Source: JANPIX01 sp031425195 (GTDB taxonomy: Bacteria > Pseudomonadota > Alphaproteobacteria > Rhodobacterales > Rhodobacteraceae). Taken from it: a DNA stretch of 64,000 bases. The first letter of the stretch is position 1. The number at the start of each line of letters is the position of its first letter. Below the pieces are notes generated by a model. The model saw only the letters and a list, made by a program, of their open reading frames with translations. It was not told where the DNA came from and ran no database searches. A program made the translations under genes and the position numbers. The stretch lies in NCBI GenBank assembly GCA_031425195.1, contig JANPIX010000024.1:62001-126000 (forward strand). The letters run 5' to 3'. Below are positions 35,094 to 44,774 of this stretch, piece after piece.

Positions 35094-38011
35094 TGGCCCA
35101 CCATGATCGTTGTCGGCATCACCGTCATGTCCCATTCGCCAAAGCGTGACAGGTGATCGTAATCGGACACATCATTTTCCTTCTGGAACGCGCGCCGGGG
35201 GGTGAACCCCTTGTCGGGCGACAGATAGCTGCCGATCAGACGCGGCAGACCGGCTGCAATTTCGGCCTGAAGTTCAGGGGTGATTTCCGTGGTGACGGCC
35301 TTGGGTGCGGTGCCAAGGCCCAGATAGGTGACGCGGGCCACCTCCATCGGGCCATGCTGCGCAAAGGCCCCACGCTCGGCCATCATTGCGAGCAAAAGCA
35401 GTTGCTTGTCAAAGTGGGTCTGTTCTTTTCGGCTGGGCGGGGTGCCTGTCTTGTAGTCAAGGATATGCACCCGGCCATCGGCCAAGCGGTCGATCCTGTC
35501 GGGTTGGCCTGTCAGACTGAACGGCAACGGGGCGAGCGGTTGGACCCCCCGTGTTTCAAGGACAAGGGGGGTACCACCGTTTTGGTCGACGTCATCCAGA
35601 AAGAAATCCGCCGCCCGCGCCAGACGCGCCTGCCAGAAAAGACGGGCAGCCGCCCAAGGCACCTGTTCCAGCAGGGTTTCTTCCGTAAGCCGGGCAAGCC
35701 GGGCCTTTGCCTCGGCGCGGGTTTCAACAGGGCGGTCGCGCATGAAGCGTTCCAGCACGCTGTGCAGAACCGTGCCACGCAGCAGGGCGTCGGGCTGGGG
35801 GTGCAGCGGGTTCAGGGGGCGGAGTTTCAGGATATACCGGGCATAGATGGCATAGGGATCACGGATCAGCCTTTTGATCGCCGTGACCGGCAGTTCGGCG
35901 GGCCGTGCGGCCACTGGTGGACAGGGGGCGGGGCGCAGGGGTGCGCGGCCATCGGGGATGATCCGTTCCATGTCCTGTGCCGTCTGCAGCCAATAGCGAC
36001 CCCGCGCGCGCATGTCTGCCAAGGCCTGCGGACCGTTGCGTTCCACCACGCCGCCGACAAGGTTGACCAGACGGTTCAGCCACCGCGACGGGACGGTTTC
36101 TGTTTCGGCGTTCCGCAGTGCCCGCGTCAGGACCACGGTTTTCGCGGCGATGGCCTGTTGGTAATCATGTGCCGAAAGACCGATCCGGCGGTCTGGCAAC
36201 AGAAGCCCGGCGTCGTGGCGCATCCGACGGTTCATCCAGGGATCGGGGTCGGGCAGGGGTGGCCAGATGCTGTCATTCATTCCGCCCAGAACCACCACAT
36301 CCGCCCCCTGCACCCGCGCTTCGAGCGTGCCCCAGATCATGATGCCGGGGGTGGGCACCGCGTTGTCGCGGACGTCGGCCTTGGCGATCACCGCTTCGAA
36401 CAGATTGCGGTAATCGGTGCAGGACAGGATGCCGCCATGGGCCGCCTCTGTGGTCAGATTGGTCAAAAAGGCGCGGGTTTCTTCGCCCGGCCCATCGACC
36501 CACAACTGCCCGGAGCCAAGGCTTTCCCACCCCTGCGCCAGAAGTTCCGCACAGCGCAGATGCCGCGCCACATGGTCGGACAGGGGCAGGCTGACCGGAA
36601 TGTCGACCTGCGCGAACACGCGGCCAAGCCAATCCACCCAAGCCGGGGCAAGGGGATCAGTCTGGCGGTCAAGCCAGCGGGCAAGCACGGTTTCATCCGG
36701 GAAGGGGGCTGCCACGCGGCGCAACCACAGCTCCAACTCGCGGGTCAGCCGGAGGTGCGGGCCGCGAATATCGCCGCCGGTTGCGGCGAGCGGGTGTTTC
36801 AAAAGGGTCAGCATCGCCTCGGACGTCAGTTTCCGCCCGAACAGGGCTGCTACATGGCGCAGGAACCGACCCGGCGGGGTAAGCGCCATCGGGCGGCCAG
36901 CGGAATCGTCTGGGACGATGCGCCACTGGTCAAGTGCGGCGGCGACCTGACGCGTCAGACCGCGATCGGGCGTGACAAGGGCGGCAGTCTGCCCCCGTTC
37001 GGCAGCACTTTTCAGGATAAGGGCAATCGCCAAAGCCTCGGTTCTGGGATCTGCCGCCTCGATCAGGGTCATTTCGCGGGTTGCGGTTGGAAGATCGGGG
37101 AGGGCCGGGCCTTCGGTCAGCCATTGGTCGGTGACCGGGGCGGGGCGAAGGGAAAGGGACACAAGTTTGTTCCGCGCCGGATCAGGCGCTGTGGCCATGT
37201 GCCAAAGGCGCACTTCGGCGGGCATCAGGCCAAGCGCGCGCAGCAGGCGGTGAAAGCGGTATTGCGGATGATCTTCGGTGACCAGTGCATCATCCATGCC
37301 TTGCCAGACATGGTCAGGCTGATCGAAATCGAACCCCGGAAGAACCACCATCCCCTGTGACAGACCCGCCACCGCCTCCATCAGCAGCGCCGTCGTGCCG
37401 CGCGATCCGGTTGATCCGGCAAGGATGATCGGATGATCCGGTTCCGCCAGTTTCCAGCCCGCGACAAGCGCCTGCACCGCAAGCCGCTGGCGCGCCTCGG
37501 CATCGGGTTGGGCGTCGGGGCCGAAAAATGGTGCAACAATCTCCATGAATGTCTTGGTGCGTTGCCAGTGGGCGGAATGGTCTGAAACGTCCAGCCGGGT
37601 GATCGTGTCGGGCGACACACCTTCGCCCTGCATTTCATCGAGCAGGGTGGCAAGACTGTCTGCAAGGTCGAACAGGGCGGACCGGGGGGCGAAATCGGGC
37701 TGCGCGTCAAGGAGACGCGAGATCAGTACCGAAAGGTCCAGACGCCTGCGCAGCGAGGACACAGCGACGGGCAGGCCCGGCATCAAGGCCTGCGAACCGA
37801 TATCGGTGACAAGCCGGATGCGCGGCAGAAAGCCTGCCCCTGCGGCGACAAACAGATCGGTCACCCGCCTGCGCATCCGTGCCGTGTTGACGATCAATTC
37901 GACGCGGGCCATCGCCTCGGGCGGGCTGTCCGCCATGCGGGCGCGAAGGCCTTGGACCAGTTCAGCCGGAAAATCGGCACCCGGGGGCATGGCATAGACA
38001 TGTGCCGTCAT
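35090..38011 (-). CDS. addB: Double-strand break repair protein AddB (alphaproteobacterial type)
   Basis: Second AddAB subunit, with a C-terminal RecB-like nuclease (HILDYKTGTPP). The 973-residue protein has helicase-like segments at the N-terminal half (IILAGSTGSRGTTALL, degenerate relative to Walker A). The C-terminal region has no Cys cluster of the sort that binds 4Fe-4S in Bacillus AddB. Joined by 4-base overlaps to addA and to the MurU-like gene. Confidence 0.92.
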   Translation of the reverse strand: MTAHVYAMPPGADFPAELVQGLRARMADSPPEAMARVELIVNTARMRRRVTDLFVAAGAGFLPRIRLVTDIGSQALMPGLPVAVSSLRRRLDLSVLISRLLDAQPDFAPRSALFDLADSLATLLDEMQGEGVSPDTITRLDVSDHSAHWQRTKTFMEIVAPFFGPDAQPDAEARQRLAVQALVAGWKLAEPDHPIILAGSTGSRGTTALLMEAVAGLSQGMVVLPGFDFDQPDHVWQGMDDALVTEDHPQYRFHRLLRALGLMPAEVRLWHMATAPDPARNKLVSLSLRPAPVTDQWLTEGPALPDLPTATREMTLIEAADPRTEALAIALILKSAAERGQTAALVTPDRGLTRQVAAALDQWRIVPDDSAGRPMALTPPGRFLRHVAALFGRKLTSEAMLTLLKHPLAATGGDIRGPHLRLTRELELWLRRVAAPFPDETVLARWLDRQTDPLAPAWVDWLGRVFAQVDIPVSLPLSDHVARHLRCAELLAQGWESLGSGQLWVDGPGEETRAFLTNLTTEAAHGGILSCTDYRNLFEAVIAKADVRDNAVPTPGIMIWGTLEARVQGADVVVLGGMNDSIWPPLPDPDPWMNRRMRHDAGLLLPDRRIGLSAHDYQQAIAAKTVVLTRALRNAETETVPSRWLNRLVNLVGGVVERNGPQALADMRARGRYWLQTAQDMERIIPDGRAPLRPAPCPPVAARPAELPVTAIKRLIRDPYAIYARYILKLRPLNPLHPQPDALLRGTVLHSVLERFMRDRPVETRAEAKARLARLTEETLLEQVPWAAARLFWQARLARAADFFLDDVDQNGGTPLVLETRGVQPLAPLPFSLTGQPDRIDRLADGRVHILDYKTGTPPSRKEQTHFDKQLLLLAMMAERGAFAQHGPMEVARVTYLGLGTAPKAVTTEITPELQAEIAAGLPRLIGSYLSPDKGFTPRRAFQKENDVSDYDHLSRFGEWDMTVMPTTIMVGQ

Positions 38012-38700
38012 CTTGAACCTTCCAACAGCGTTTCCGCCAGGGCGATACCCTCGGGTCGTCCGACATCACACCAACCGCCCCGGTGGACAACACCAGACAG
38101 ACGCCCCTGTGCGATCATCCTGTCCCACAGCAGATTCAGGGAAAAGACAGCCGATTCGATATCACGCAGGCCGTCTGTGCGTATGATCTGCGCACCAAGA
38201 TAGACATATGCACCGGTTCCGGGCGCGCGGATCAGGCGGCCTGCGGGATCAAGGTCGAAGTCGCCGCCACCCGAGTGGCCGGTTGCATTTTCGCGGGGCA
38301 GCAAAAGCAACAGCCCGTCCATGGATTGCGGCATCCAGCCCGCATCCAGCTCCTGCAAGGCATTCGCGCCCGTCCAGACCGCATCGGAGTTGAGCGTGAA
38401 AACGGGGTCTGTTTCCAGCAACGGCAGGGCATGCCGCAGGCCGCCGCCGGTATCAAGAAGACAGCCGGTTTCATCGCTGAACCTGATATCTGGGCGGTCG
38501 GCAAGATGTGCTGCAAGTTGCGGGGCGCGGTAATGCAGGTTGACGACGATGTTGCCGATCCCAACCCCATCCGCCAGGGCGAGCGCGTGGTCGATCAGTG
38601 GCTTGCCTGCCACCGGGATCAGCGGTTTTGGCTGCGTCGCCGTAAGCGCGCCCATGCGGGTGCCCAGACCGGCGGCAAACAGCATCAAGGATCGCGGCAT
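38008..38700 (-). CDS. murU: Nucleotidyltransferase, N-acetylmuramate-1-phosphate uridylyltransferase-like (MurU)
   Basis: In cell-wall recycling MurU converts MurNAc-1-P to UDP-MurNAc, bypassing de novo synthesis. The 230-residue protein begins MPRSLMLFAAGLGTRMGALT, with the nucleotide-binding LxAGxGTRM motif, PKPLIPVAGKPLIDHAL, and TLNSDAVW for the metal-binding Asp. ATG 38700 was chosen; the frame extends further without family signal. It overlaps amgK by 16 bases, the expected partner; symbol is inferred from this context. Confidence 0.85.
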   Translation of the reverse strand: MPRSLMLFAAGLGTRMGALTATQPKPLIPVAGKPLIDHALALADGVGIGNIVVNLHYRAPQLAAHLADRPDIRFSDETGCLLDTGGGLRHALPLLETDPVFTLNSDAVWTGANALQELDAGWMPQSMDGLLLLLPRENATGHSGGGDFDLDPAGRLIRAPGTGAYVYLGAQIIRTDGLRDIESAVFSLNLLWDRMIAQGRLSGVVHRGGWCDVGRPEGIALAETLLEGSR

Positions 38701-39710
38701 GTTCCGCATTTTGCGGCAATCCTTTGCAGGTTTTCTGAGGTGGGTTCCGGCAGCAGGCTCGCGCAGATGTCTGCGAGTGGGCGCAGCACCGGGGCTGTGA
38801 GGTTTCGCTGCAACTGCCCCCAGACGCGGGGGATCAGCGGCAGATAGCCCGACTTTCCCGACACCAGACATAACCGCGCGAATATGCCCAGAATACGCAG
38901 GGCGCGTTGTGCCCCAAGGACGGCGGCGGCGGTCTGCAGGGTTTCATGATTGCGGCCCGTCTTTTCGGCAAAGCGCCTGATCATGGCAGGTTCCACCCCG
39001 GGGGCCACGTCGCGGCGGGCATCCTGCAACAGGGAAATCAGGTCATAGGCGGGCTGACCCATCTGAGCCAGTTGGAAGTCAAGGAGGCCGACACGCCGCA
39101 GACCATGGCGGCGGGGCAGCCAAAGCAGATTTTCGGCGTGGTAGTCGCGCAGGATCAGGACGCGCGGACCGTCGGCGTGGCGGGCCAGAAGGTCGGCCAG
39201 AACGGTTTCAAACGGGGAACCCGGTGCGGCGTCGCCGGTGATTGCGAACCGGTACCAGGACAGGGCAAACGCCGCAGCAACCGCCCAGTCCCGCGCACCG
39301 GGATCAGGAAGGCCGGGGGGCGCCGCGTGGGTCTGGAGGTGGACCAGAACATCGGTTGCCGCGGCATAGAGGTCAGGCTCACCAGCAGGGTTTGCGCGTG
39401 CGAGGCGGGCAAACACGCCATCACCCAGATCTTCGAGTAGAAGAAACCCCTGTGCCAGATCCTGCGCCAGAACCCGGGGGGCAGACAGGCCGATGCAGTT
39501 CAAATGGCGGGCGATGTGGACGAAATCAGCGGGGTCATCGGCCTGTCCGGGTGGTGCGTCCATTCTGACGGCGCTGCGTTTTCCAAGGCGCAGCCGATGA
39601 TAGCGGCGCGCCGATGCGTCGCCTGCGAGGGGCGTGCAATCGGCATGGCCCCAGCCGTTTTCAACAAGAAAGCGGGTTGCCTGTGCCGCGCGGGCGGATG
39701 GTTCAGGCAT
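38685..39710 (-). CDS. amgK: Anomeric MurNAc/GlcNAc kinase-like phosphotransferase (AmgK)
   Basis: APH-like kinase; AmgK phosphorylates the C1 of MurNAc and GlcNAc in wall recycling. The 341-residue protein has the Brenner-type loop LRDYHAENLLWL (His, Asn) and GLLDFQLAQMGQPAYDL with the metal-binding Asp. Coupled genes tsaE upstream (8-base overlap) and murU-like downstream form a set recalled from many alphaproteobacteria. ATG 39710 is preferred to the upstream frame that ends at 39746. Confidence 0.87.
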   Translation of the reverse strand: MPEPSARAAQATRFLVENGWGHADCTPLAGDASARRYHRLRLGKRSAVRMDAPPGQADDPADFVHIARHLNCIGLSAPRVLAQDLAQGFLLLEDLGDGVFARLARANPAGEPDLYAAATDVLVHLQTHAAPPGLPDPGARDWAVAAAFALSWYRFAITGDAAPGSPFETVLADLLARHADGPRVLILRDYHAENLLWLPRRHGLRRVGLLDFQLAQMGQPAYDLISLLQDARRDVAPGVEPAMIRRFAEKTGRNHETLQTAAAVLGAQRALRILGIFARLCLVSGKSGYLPLIPRVWGQLQRNLTAPVLRPLADICASLLPEPTSENLQRIAAKCGTCRDP

Positions 39711-40200
39711 CTGTATCCCCGTCAGGCGCGGACCACAGTCCTGCAACGTGTGCGATTATGGCTGAGGGGCCGGTCAGGGTTGCCAAGCGACCTGTGTCCT
39801 GATCGGTCAGGTGCAGGTTGATGGCATGAGTTGGCGCCATCCGGCCCAATCGTTCTGGCCATTCGATGAGGCAGATCGCGGTGTTAAACGCGCCCTCAAG
39901 TCCAAGTTCGGTCACTTCGTCGAGTTGTGACAGTCGGTAAAGATCAGCATGCCACAGATCACCGCCCGCATTTTCGTAGACCTGGACCAGGGTGAACGTG
40001 GGGGAAGGAACGTCTTCCATCCGGCCAAGCCGCGCGCGGATCAGGGCGCGGGCCAGATGGGATTTGCCCGCCCCGATGGTGCCGGACAGCAAAAGCGACA
40101 GACCGGGATGCAGGATTTTGGCCAGAACCCGGCCCAGTTGCGACGTGGCTTCGCCGTCTGGCAGGTAGATGGCGATTGTGGCCTGTGGTTCTGATGTCAT
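39703..40200 (-). CDS. tsaE: tRNA threonylcarbamoyladenosine biosynthesis ATPase TsaE
   Basis: ATPase that supports t6A37 synthesis by TsaBD. The 165-residue protein has P-loop LSGTIGAGKSHLAR (about 36-49), SPTFTLVQVYE and the LWHADLYRL and IEWPERLG segments of the family. ATG 40200 was chosen as the frame above it lacks family homology. tsaD is elsewhere in the window (51835-52926). Confidence 0.94.
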   Translation of the reverse strand: MTSEPQATIAIYLPDGEATSQLGRVLAKILHPGLSLLLSGTIGAGKSHLARALIRARLGRMEDVPSPTFTLVQVYENAGGDLWHADLYRLSQLDEVTELGLEGAFNTAICLIEWPERLGRMAPTHAINLHLTDQDTGRLATLTGPSAIIAHVAGLWSAPDGDTDA

Positions 40201-40240
40201 GCGCGCAATCTGACCTGCCTTCCGTGTCACTGCAAGGCGG

Positions 40241-41821
40241 TCAGGCCAATTTGCGCGGGTCAGGCGGGGGCAGCGCCTGTTCCCCAATGGGGTGATGCAT
40301 CACCCGGAACGAGGCCAGTCGCGCGCCGCCCTGCAGACCGCGGAAACGGCAACCGACAAGCCGCCCGTCGAGCAGCCTGACTTCCCCTTCCCATGGTGCT
40401 TTCGCCCCGCTTGCCGTCAGAAATTCTTCGGCCACGGTCCACTGCGTTGAAACGGCGCTGCGGCCGCGCCAGTGGGCCATGACGTCGGCAAGGCTGGTTT
40501 CGGAAATGGTTGCTGCCGGGTCATGGCCCCACAGGTTTGCATAGGCGGTGTTCGTCATCACCAGAAGGCCGGACTGACTGAACACCGCCATGGCATCATC
40601 CATGGCGTCGATGACTGATTGCCCCAGTTCAAGGTCGGCGCGGTAGCGGCGGGTGCGGGTCATCTCGGTCGAGATATCCTCGAACATTAGGGCCAGTGCG
40701 CCGTTGGGATAGGGCCTGCCGATCACCCGGTAGGTCAGGCCCGATGGCAGATTCCAGGTTTCTTCATAGATGCCCGACGTCGCCGCCTTTTCCAGATCCA
40801 CCATCTGTCGCCGCCAGTCGCGGTAGTTCTTTGGTTCGGGGATCATGTTTCGGTCGCGCATGGCGTCGAGAACGGCGAACAGGGTGGGCCGCATCGTCAG
40901 AAAGTCGGGCTGCAGGCTGGTGAGATCAATCAGTGCGGGGTTGAACAGTTGCAGTTGCCGCTGCCGGTCAAAGATCGCAAGGCCGGTGGGAAGATGTGCG
41001 AATGTCTTGGTCAGCGTCTGCATGAAATCGCGCAGCGTCCCTTCGGCCTGCACGATGGCGTCGGCGGGAACGGCATAGGTCAGACGGCCACCGTCTTCGG
41101 GAATGCAGCGGACATCGTACCAGCGGCGGCCCGCCTCGGCGTTTGGTGTCTTGGGGCTATCGAGATAAAGGCGCAGGCCAGAGGCGGATTCCACACTGAC
41201 CGCATTGCCAAAAAGGCGTGGCAGCGGCCATGACAGATCCTGATCAGGCAGTAGTCGATCAGCGGCTTCGCGCAGATAGGCCGTGTTGGCCCATGTCACG
41301 TTTCCCGCCGCGTCTTCGCGCCAGATCAGATAGGGCGCGCGGTTTACCGTGGTGCGCAACGATGCCAGCTCTGTGTCCAGTGCGCGCAGGTGAACGCCAT
41401 CGGCGGCACTTCCTGTGACATTCGGCTGCTGCAGCGACAGGCGGGTGAGGCCGCCAATCAGTTCGACAGCCAACACTTCATCAGGATGGCCCGCAGCCGT
41501 GAGGTGGAATCGGCCTTCGGCGGGCAAATCTTTCAGTCTGTCTTGCAAACCCGGAAACCGGACGGACAACTGCGCTGCAAGGCGGGAAAGACCTTGTCCC
41601 ACGTCAGGCCCCAGTGACAGAATGGCGCGTGCCGAAGGTGTGGCGTCGATCAGCGTGTCATGGTCAAACAGAAACACAACCTCGTTCGACGCGGTGCCAA
41701 AGATGCTTTCCGCCTGCCGAGGCCGTGCCGCCTGTAACGCGGCAAGGATGAAGACCCCGCCGAGCGCCGCCAACACAGCCGAAAGGGCCATGCCGACGGC
41801 AAGGACCCAGTCAAATACCAT
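40241..41821 (-). CDS. Membrane-anchored multi-PAS protein without output domain
   Basis: The 526-residue protein has one N-terminal membrane helix (about 5-30, VLAVGMALSAVLAALGGVFIL) and four PAS-like regions at about 45-70, 160-185, 275-300 and 405-430, e.g. APYLIWREDAAGNVTWANTAYL and AMDDAMAVFSQSGLLVMTNTAY. No histidine kinase, GGDEF, EAL or HTH domain is present. It lies 99 bases after regB on the same strand. It may be a sensory partner of RegB, but that is inference; function unknown. Confidence 0.85.
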   Translation of the reverse strand: MVFDWVLAVGMALSAVLAALGGVFILAALQAARPRQAESIFGTASNEVVFLFDHDTLIDATPSARAILSLGPDVGQGLSRLAAQLSVRFPGLQDRLKDLPAEGRFHLTAAGHPDEVLAVELIGGLTRLSLQQPNVTGSAADGVHLRALDTELASLRTTVNRAPYLIWREDAAGNVTWANTAYLREAADRLLPDQDLSWPLPRLFGNAVSVESASGLRLYLDSPKTPNAEAGRRWYDVRCIPEDGGRLTYAVPADAIVQAEGTLRDFMQTLTKTFAHLPTGLAIFDRQRQLQLFNPALIDLTSLQPDFLTMRPTLFAVLDAMRDRNMIPEPKNYRDWRRQMVDLEKAATSGIYEETWNLPSGLTYRVIGRPYPNGALALMFEDISTEMTRTRRYRADLELGQSVIDAMDDAMAVFSQSGLLVMTNTAYANLWGHDPAATISETSLADVMAHWRGRSAVSTQWTVAEEFLTASGAKAPWEGEVRLLDGRLVGCRFRGLQGGARLASFRVMHHPIGEQALPPPDPRKLA

Positions 41822-41920
41822 GCCACCCCCAAACCTTAACTGACCAGATAACAACCTAAAGTCGTTATTGTTAATGCCACGTTAATCCGAGAGTTGCCGA
41901 AAACAAATGATATGGATCAA

Positions 41921-43309
41921 TCAACGCTGAAAGATGCGGTTTTCACCCAGCGGTTGATCGCGGGGCACGGCGAGACGCTGAAGGGGCCAGACAGCCTCTA
42001 CTATTGCACCGCTGCGGCTGGGTTTGGGCGTGTCGTTTGGCTGGGTTTCCTGTTCCACACCGTTGGAAAAGCTCAGCTCGGCACCTGACCGCTCCAGAAG
42101 GGTTTTTGCGATGAACAGACCCAGACCCATGCCTTCGTAACCTTTGCGCGGCCCTTCCGTTTCTGTCCGGCGGTGGCGCACGAAGGGATCACCGATGCGC
42201 CCAAGAAGGGCGGGCGGGTACCCTTCGCCATCATCGACAATGCGGATGAGGACCTGGCGTTCATCCCACTCTGCCTCGATCCAGACGGTGCTCCGGGCAA
42301 AATCGACGGCGTTCTGAACAAGGTTGCGCAGGCCGTGAATCACTTCGGGTGATCGGCGGATGTTCGGCTCTTGAGCGGTGCCGCGATTGGTGGGTGCCAA
42401 TTGAAAGACAAGGTTGCGTCCCCGTCGCGCGTGCGGGGCCGCCGCCTCTTGCAGGACGGCACCGAGGGGGGCCTGATGCAACTGGCGATCATCTTTTCCC
42501 GCCTTGCCCATTGACCGCAGGATATCACGGCAACGATTGGCCTGATCGCGGATCAAACGGGCGTCCTGTTGCAGATCGGGCCGGTCGGCCAGTTCGTCGA
42601 TGAGTTCCGCGCTGGTGAGTTTGATGGTCGCAAGGGGTGTGCCAAGTTCATGTGCCGCTGCTGCAACGACGCCGCCCAGATCCGTCAGTTTCTGTTCACG
42701 CGCGAGGGCCATTTGCGTCGCCAGAAGGGCATCCGACATCAGCCGGATTTCAGTGGCGACACGCCGCGAATACAGGCCGAGAAACAGGATACCGATCACG
42801 ATGGCAAGCCAGAAGCCAAAGGCGAACAGGCCGGGGACCACAACGACCGACCCGTCAGATTGCAGCAGGGGCAGGCTGACCACCGCATTCAGCGTGATCA
42901 TCCCAATGGCAGATACGCCAAGCCACACCGTTGTGCGAAGCGAGAGGGCGCTGGCGGAAATGGTGACCGGCGCAAGGATCAGCAGGGCAAAGGGGTTCGT
43001 CAGCCCGCCTGTCAGGAAAACCAGTGTCGACAGTTGGCCCATGTCGAACATCAGCATCCAAAGCGCCTGACGTTCAGACAGGCGTTTGTTTTCGGGAAAG
43101 ATGAACACGGAAATCAGGTTGGCAACAACCGACGCCCCGATCACGACAAGACACAGTCCCATCGGCAAACGCATGTTGTACCAGTAACTCGCCGTCAGAA
43201 CGGCGGCCAACTGGCCCCCGATGGCCATCCAGCGCAGCAGCGTAAGCGTGCGCAGGCGAACCCAGTCTGTCCGGCCCCCGTTGGGCATTAGCGCGTTGGG
43301 TGCAAACAT
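41921..43309 (-). CDS. regB: Redox sensor histidine kinase RegB (PrrB/ActS)
   Basis: Membrane kinase that activates RegA when oxygen/redox tone falls. The 462-residue protein has about six transmembrane helices, the quinone-binding heptapeptide GGLTNPF at 101-107, H-box AAAHELGTPLATIKL with phospho-His220, redox-active Cys260 (QANRCRDIL), and N/G boxes (NLVQNAVDFA, GMGLGLFIAKTLLERSGA). The His220/Cys260 spacing equals that of R. capsulatus His225/Cys265. Divergent from senC-regA, the classic arrangement. Confidence 0.95.
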   Translation of the reverse strand: MFAPNALMPNGGRTDWVRLRTLTLLRWMAIGGQLAAVLTASYWYNMRLPMGLCLVVIGASVVANLISVFIFPENKRLSERQALWMLMFDMGQLSTLVFLTGGLTNPFALLILAPVTISASALSLRTTVWLGVSAIGMITLNAVVSLPLLQSDGSVVVVPGLFAFGFWLAIVIGILFLGLYSRRVATEIRLMSDALLATQMALAREQKLTDLGGVVAAAAHELGTPLATIKLTSAELIDELADRPDLQQDARLIRDQANRCRDILRSMGKAGKDDRQLHQAPLGAVLQEAAAPHARRGRNLVFQLAPTNRGTAQEPNIRRSPEVIHGLRNLVQNAVDFARSTVWIEAEWDERQVLIRIVDDGEGYPPALLGRIGDPFVRHRRTETEGPRKGYEGMGLGLFIAKTLLERSGAELSFSNGVEQETQPNDTPKPSRSGAIVEAVWPLQRLAVPRDQPLGENRIFQR

Positions 43310-43413
43310 GGGTTACCGTTTTCCTTGCGACGAACACTCCCCTTGTCTAGCGCGGGGTTCTGGCGGATCAATGCGCGATTGCGATGCGGCCGGTTAATGG
43401 ACGAGGAATACCG

Positions 43414-44028
43414 ATGATCAAGGTCTTTGCCGGGGCGGGAGCGTTGTCCCTTTTTGCGCTGCTTGCAGGAACTGCATGGTACGTTGTTGCAAATCGGACG
43501 GATGATCCCTTTGAACAATGTCGGGCGGGGCAGGTTGCCGGGGGGGCGATTGGCGGGCCATTCGAGCTTGTCGACGAAACGGGTGCAACGGTGACCGACG
43601 CGGACATTTTGACCAAACCGTCGCTCATCTATTTCGGGTATGGCTTCTGCCCGGATGTTTGTCCGCTCGACAATGCGCGCAACGCCGAGGCCGTCGACAT
43701 TCTGGAAGAACGGGGGCTGGAGGTGCAGCCGGTGTTCATCACGATTGATCCGGGACGGGACACACCGGAGTTTCTGGCCGAATACACGGAAAACCTGCAT
43801 CCCCGGATGATCGGGCTGACCGGAAGCCAATCACAGGTGGACGCCGCGGTGCGTGCCTACAAGGCTTATGGCAAAAAGCAGGAAAGCGGTGACGAGTATT
43901 ACCTGATGGACCATTCCACATTCACCTATCTGATGCTGCCGGGCACCGGATTTGCGGATTTCTTCCGGCGCGAAGTGACATCCGAGGACATGGCGAACCG
44001 GGTGGCCTGCTTCATGGGTGAAAGCTGA
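43414..44028 (+). CDS. senC: SCO1/SenC/PrrC copper chaperone
   Basis: Sco-family membrane-anchored thioredoxin-fold protein for copper delivery to cytochrome oxidase, and in Rhodobacter linked to RegB signalling. The 204-residue protein has an N-terminal membrane anchor (about 5-25), CPDVCP with Cys79 and Cys83, and distal His167 (MDHST) as third copper ligand. ATG 43414 with GAGGA upstream. Precedes regA with a 72-base gap. Confidence 0.93.
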   Translation: MIKVFAGAGALSLFALLAGTAWYVVANRTDDPFEQCRAGQVAGGAIGGPFELVDETGATVTDADILTKPSLIYFGYGFCPDVCPLDNARNAEAVDILEERGLEVQPVFITIDPGRDTPEFLAEYTENLHPRMIGLTGSQSQVDAAVRAYKAYGKKQESGDEYYLMDHSTFTYLMLPGTGFADFFRREVTSEDMANRVACFMGES

Positions 44029-44100
44029 CGTTCAGAGCGGCGGACCCTGGTATTTGACGGGCCGGTCATTGGCGCTAGGTTCGGTGCAGTATAGGGGATT

Positions 44101-44661
44101 ATGCAAATGAACGCTTCGGAGGAATTCGATCTTGGGCCGGATCGGTCGCTGTTGCTGGTTGATGACGACGAGCATTTTGTAAAGCGTCTGGCCAAGGCGA
44201 TGGAAAAACGCGGCTTTCAGCCTGAAACCGCCGAAAGTGTTGCAGTTGGCAAAGCGATGGCGATTGCCAGACCCCCGGCCTATGCGGTTGTCGATCTGCG
44301 GCTGGAAGACGGCAACGGGCTCGACATCGTGGAAACGCTGCGCGAGCGGCGTCCGGATTGCCGGATTGTGGTGCTGACGGGGTATGGTGCCATTGCGACG
44401 GCGGTTGCGGCCGTAAAGATCGGGGCAACCGACTATCTTTCGAAACCCGCCGATGCGGATGAAGTGATGCACGCGTTGCTTTCGGGTGGTGAAAGTGTCC
44501 CACCGTTGCCCGAGAACCCGATGTCTGCCGACCGGGTTCGTTGGGAGCATATTCAGCGAATCTATGAGATGTGCGACCGGAACGTTTCCGAAACCGCGCG
44601 GCGGTTGAGCATGCACCGGCGTACCCTGCAACGCATTCTGGCAAAGCGCAGCCCGCGCTGA
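44101..44661 (+). CDS. regA: Redox response regulator RegA (PrrA/ActR)
   Basis: Global regulator of photosynthesis, respiration, carbon and nitrogen fixation. The 186-residue protein has receiver residues DDDE (21-24), phospho-acceptor Asp65 (VVDLRLEDG), Lys in YLSKPAD, and a C-terminal Fis-like HTH (SETARRLSMHRRTLQRIL, about 162-179). Start ATG 44101 follows AGGGGATT closely; the ATG two codons in (44107) is possible. Follows senC. Confidence 0.96.
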   Translation: MQMNASEEFDLGPDRSLLLVDDDEHFVKRLAKAMEKRGFQPETAESVAVGKAMAIARPPAYAVVDLRLEDGNGLDIVETLRERRPDCRIVVLTGYGAIATAVAAVKIGATDYLSKPADADEVMHALLSGGESVPPLPENPMSADRVRWEHIQRIYEMCDRNVSETARRLSMHRRTLQRILAKRSPR

Positions 44662-44693
44662 TCAACCAGAACCGGCATTATCACGCTAATTCT

Positions 44694-44722
44694 TTGCACA
44701 TTTGTGACGAGCAGTTGCTAAT
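44694..44722 (+). promoter_or_regulatory. Candidate sigma-70 type promoter of hvrA
   Basis: TTGCAC (44694-44699) and GCTAAT (44717-44722) with 17-base spacing resemble -35 and -10 hexamers in the 113-base regA-hvrA gap. The hvrA ribosome site AAAGGAG follows downstream. Weak prediction, by eye. Confidence 0.4.
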
Positions 44723-44774
44723 GAAAAACTTAGTAAGCTAAACGTCATTCACGTGGAATAAAGGAGTTTGGGCC

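Noticed and set aside
35153..37360. Open frame of about 735 codons on the plus strand inside addB
   Set aside because: It is antisense to an intact AddB with recognisable motifs and lacks any recognisable domain.
43310..43413. RegA binding site in the regB-senC gap
   Set aside because: GCGATTGCGATGCGGC looks vaguely similar to the GC-rich consensus, but the consensus is too loose to support a call by eye.
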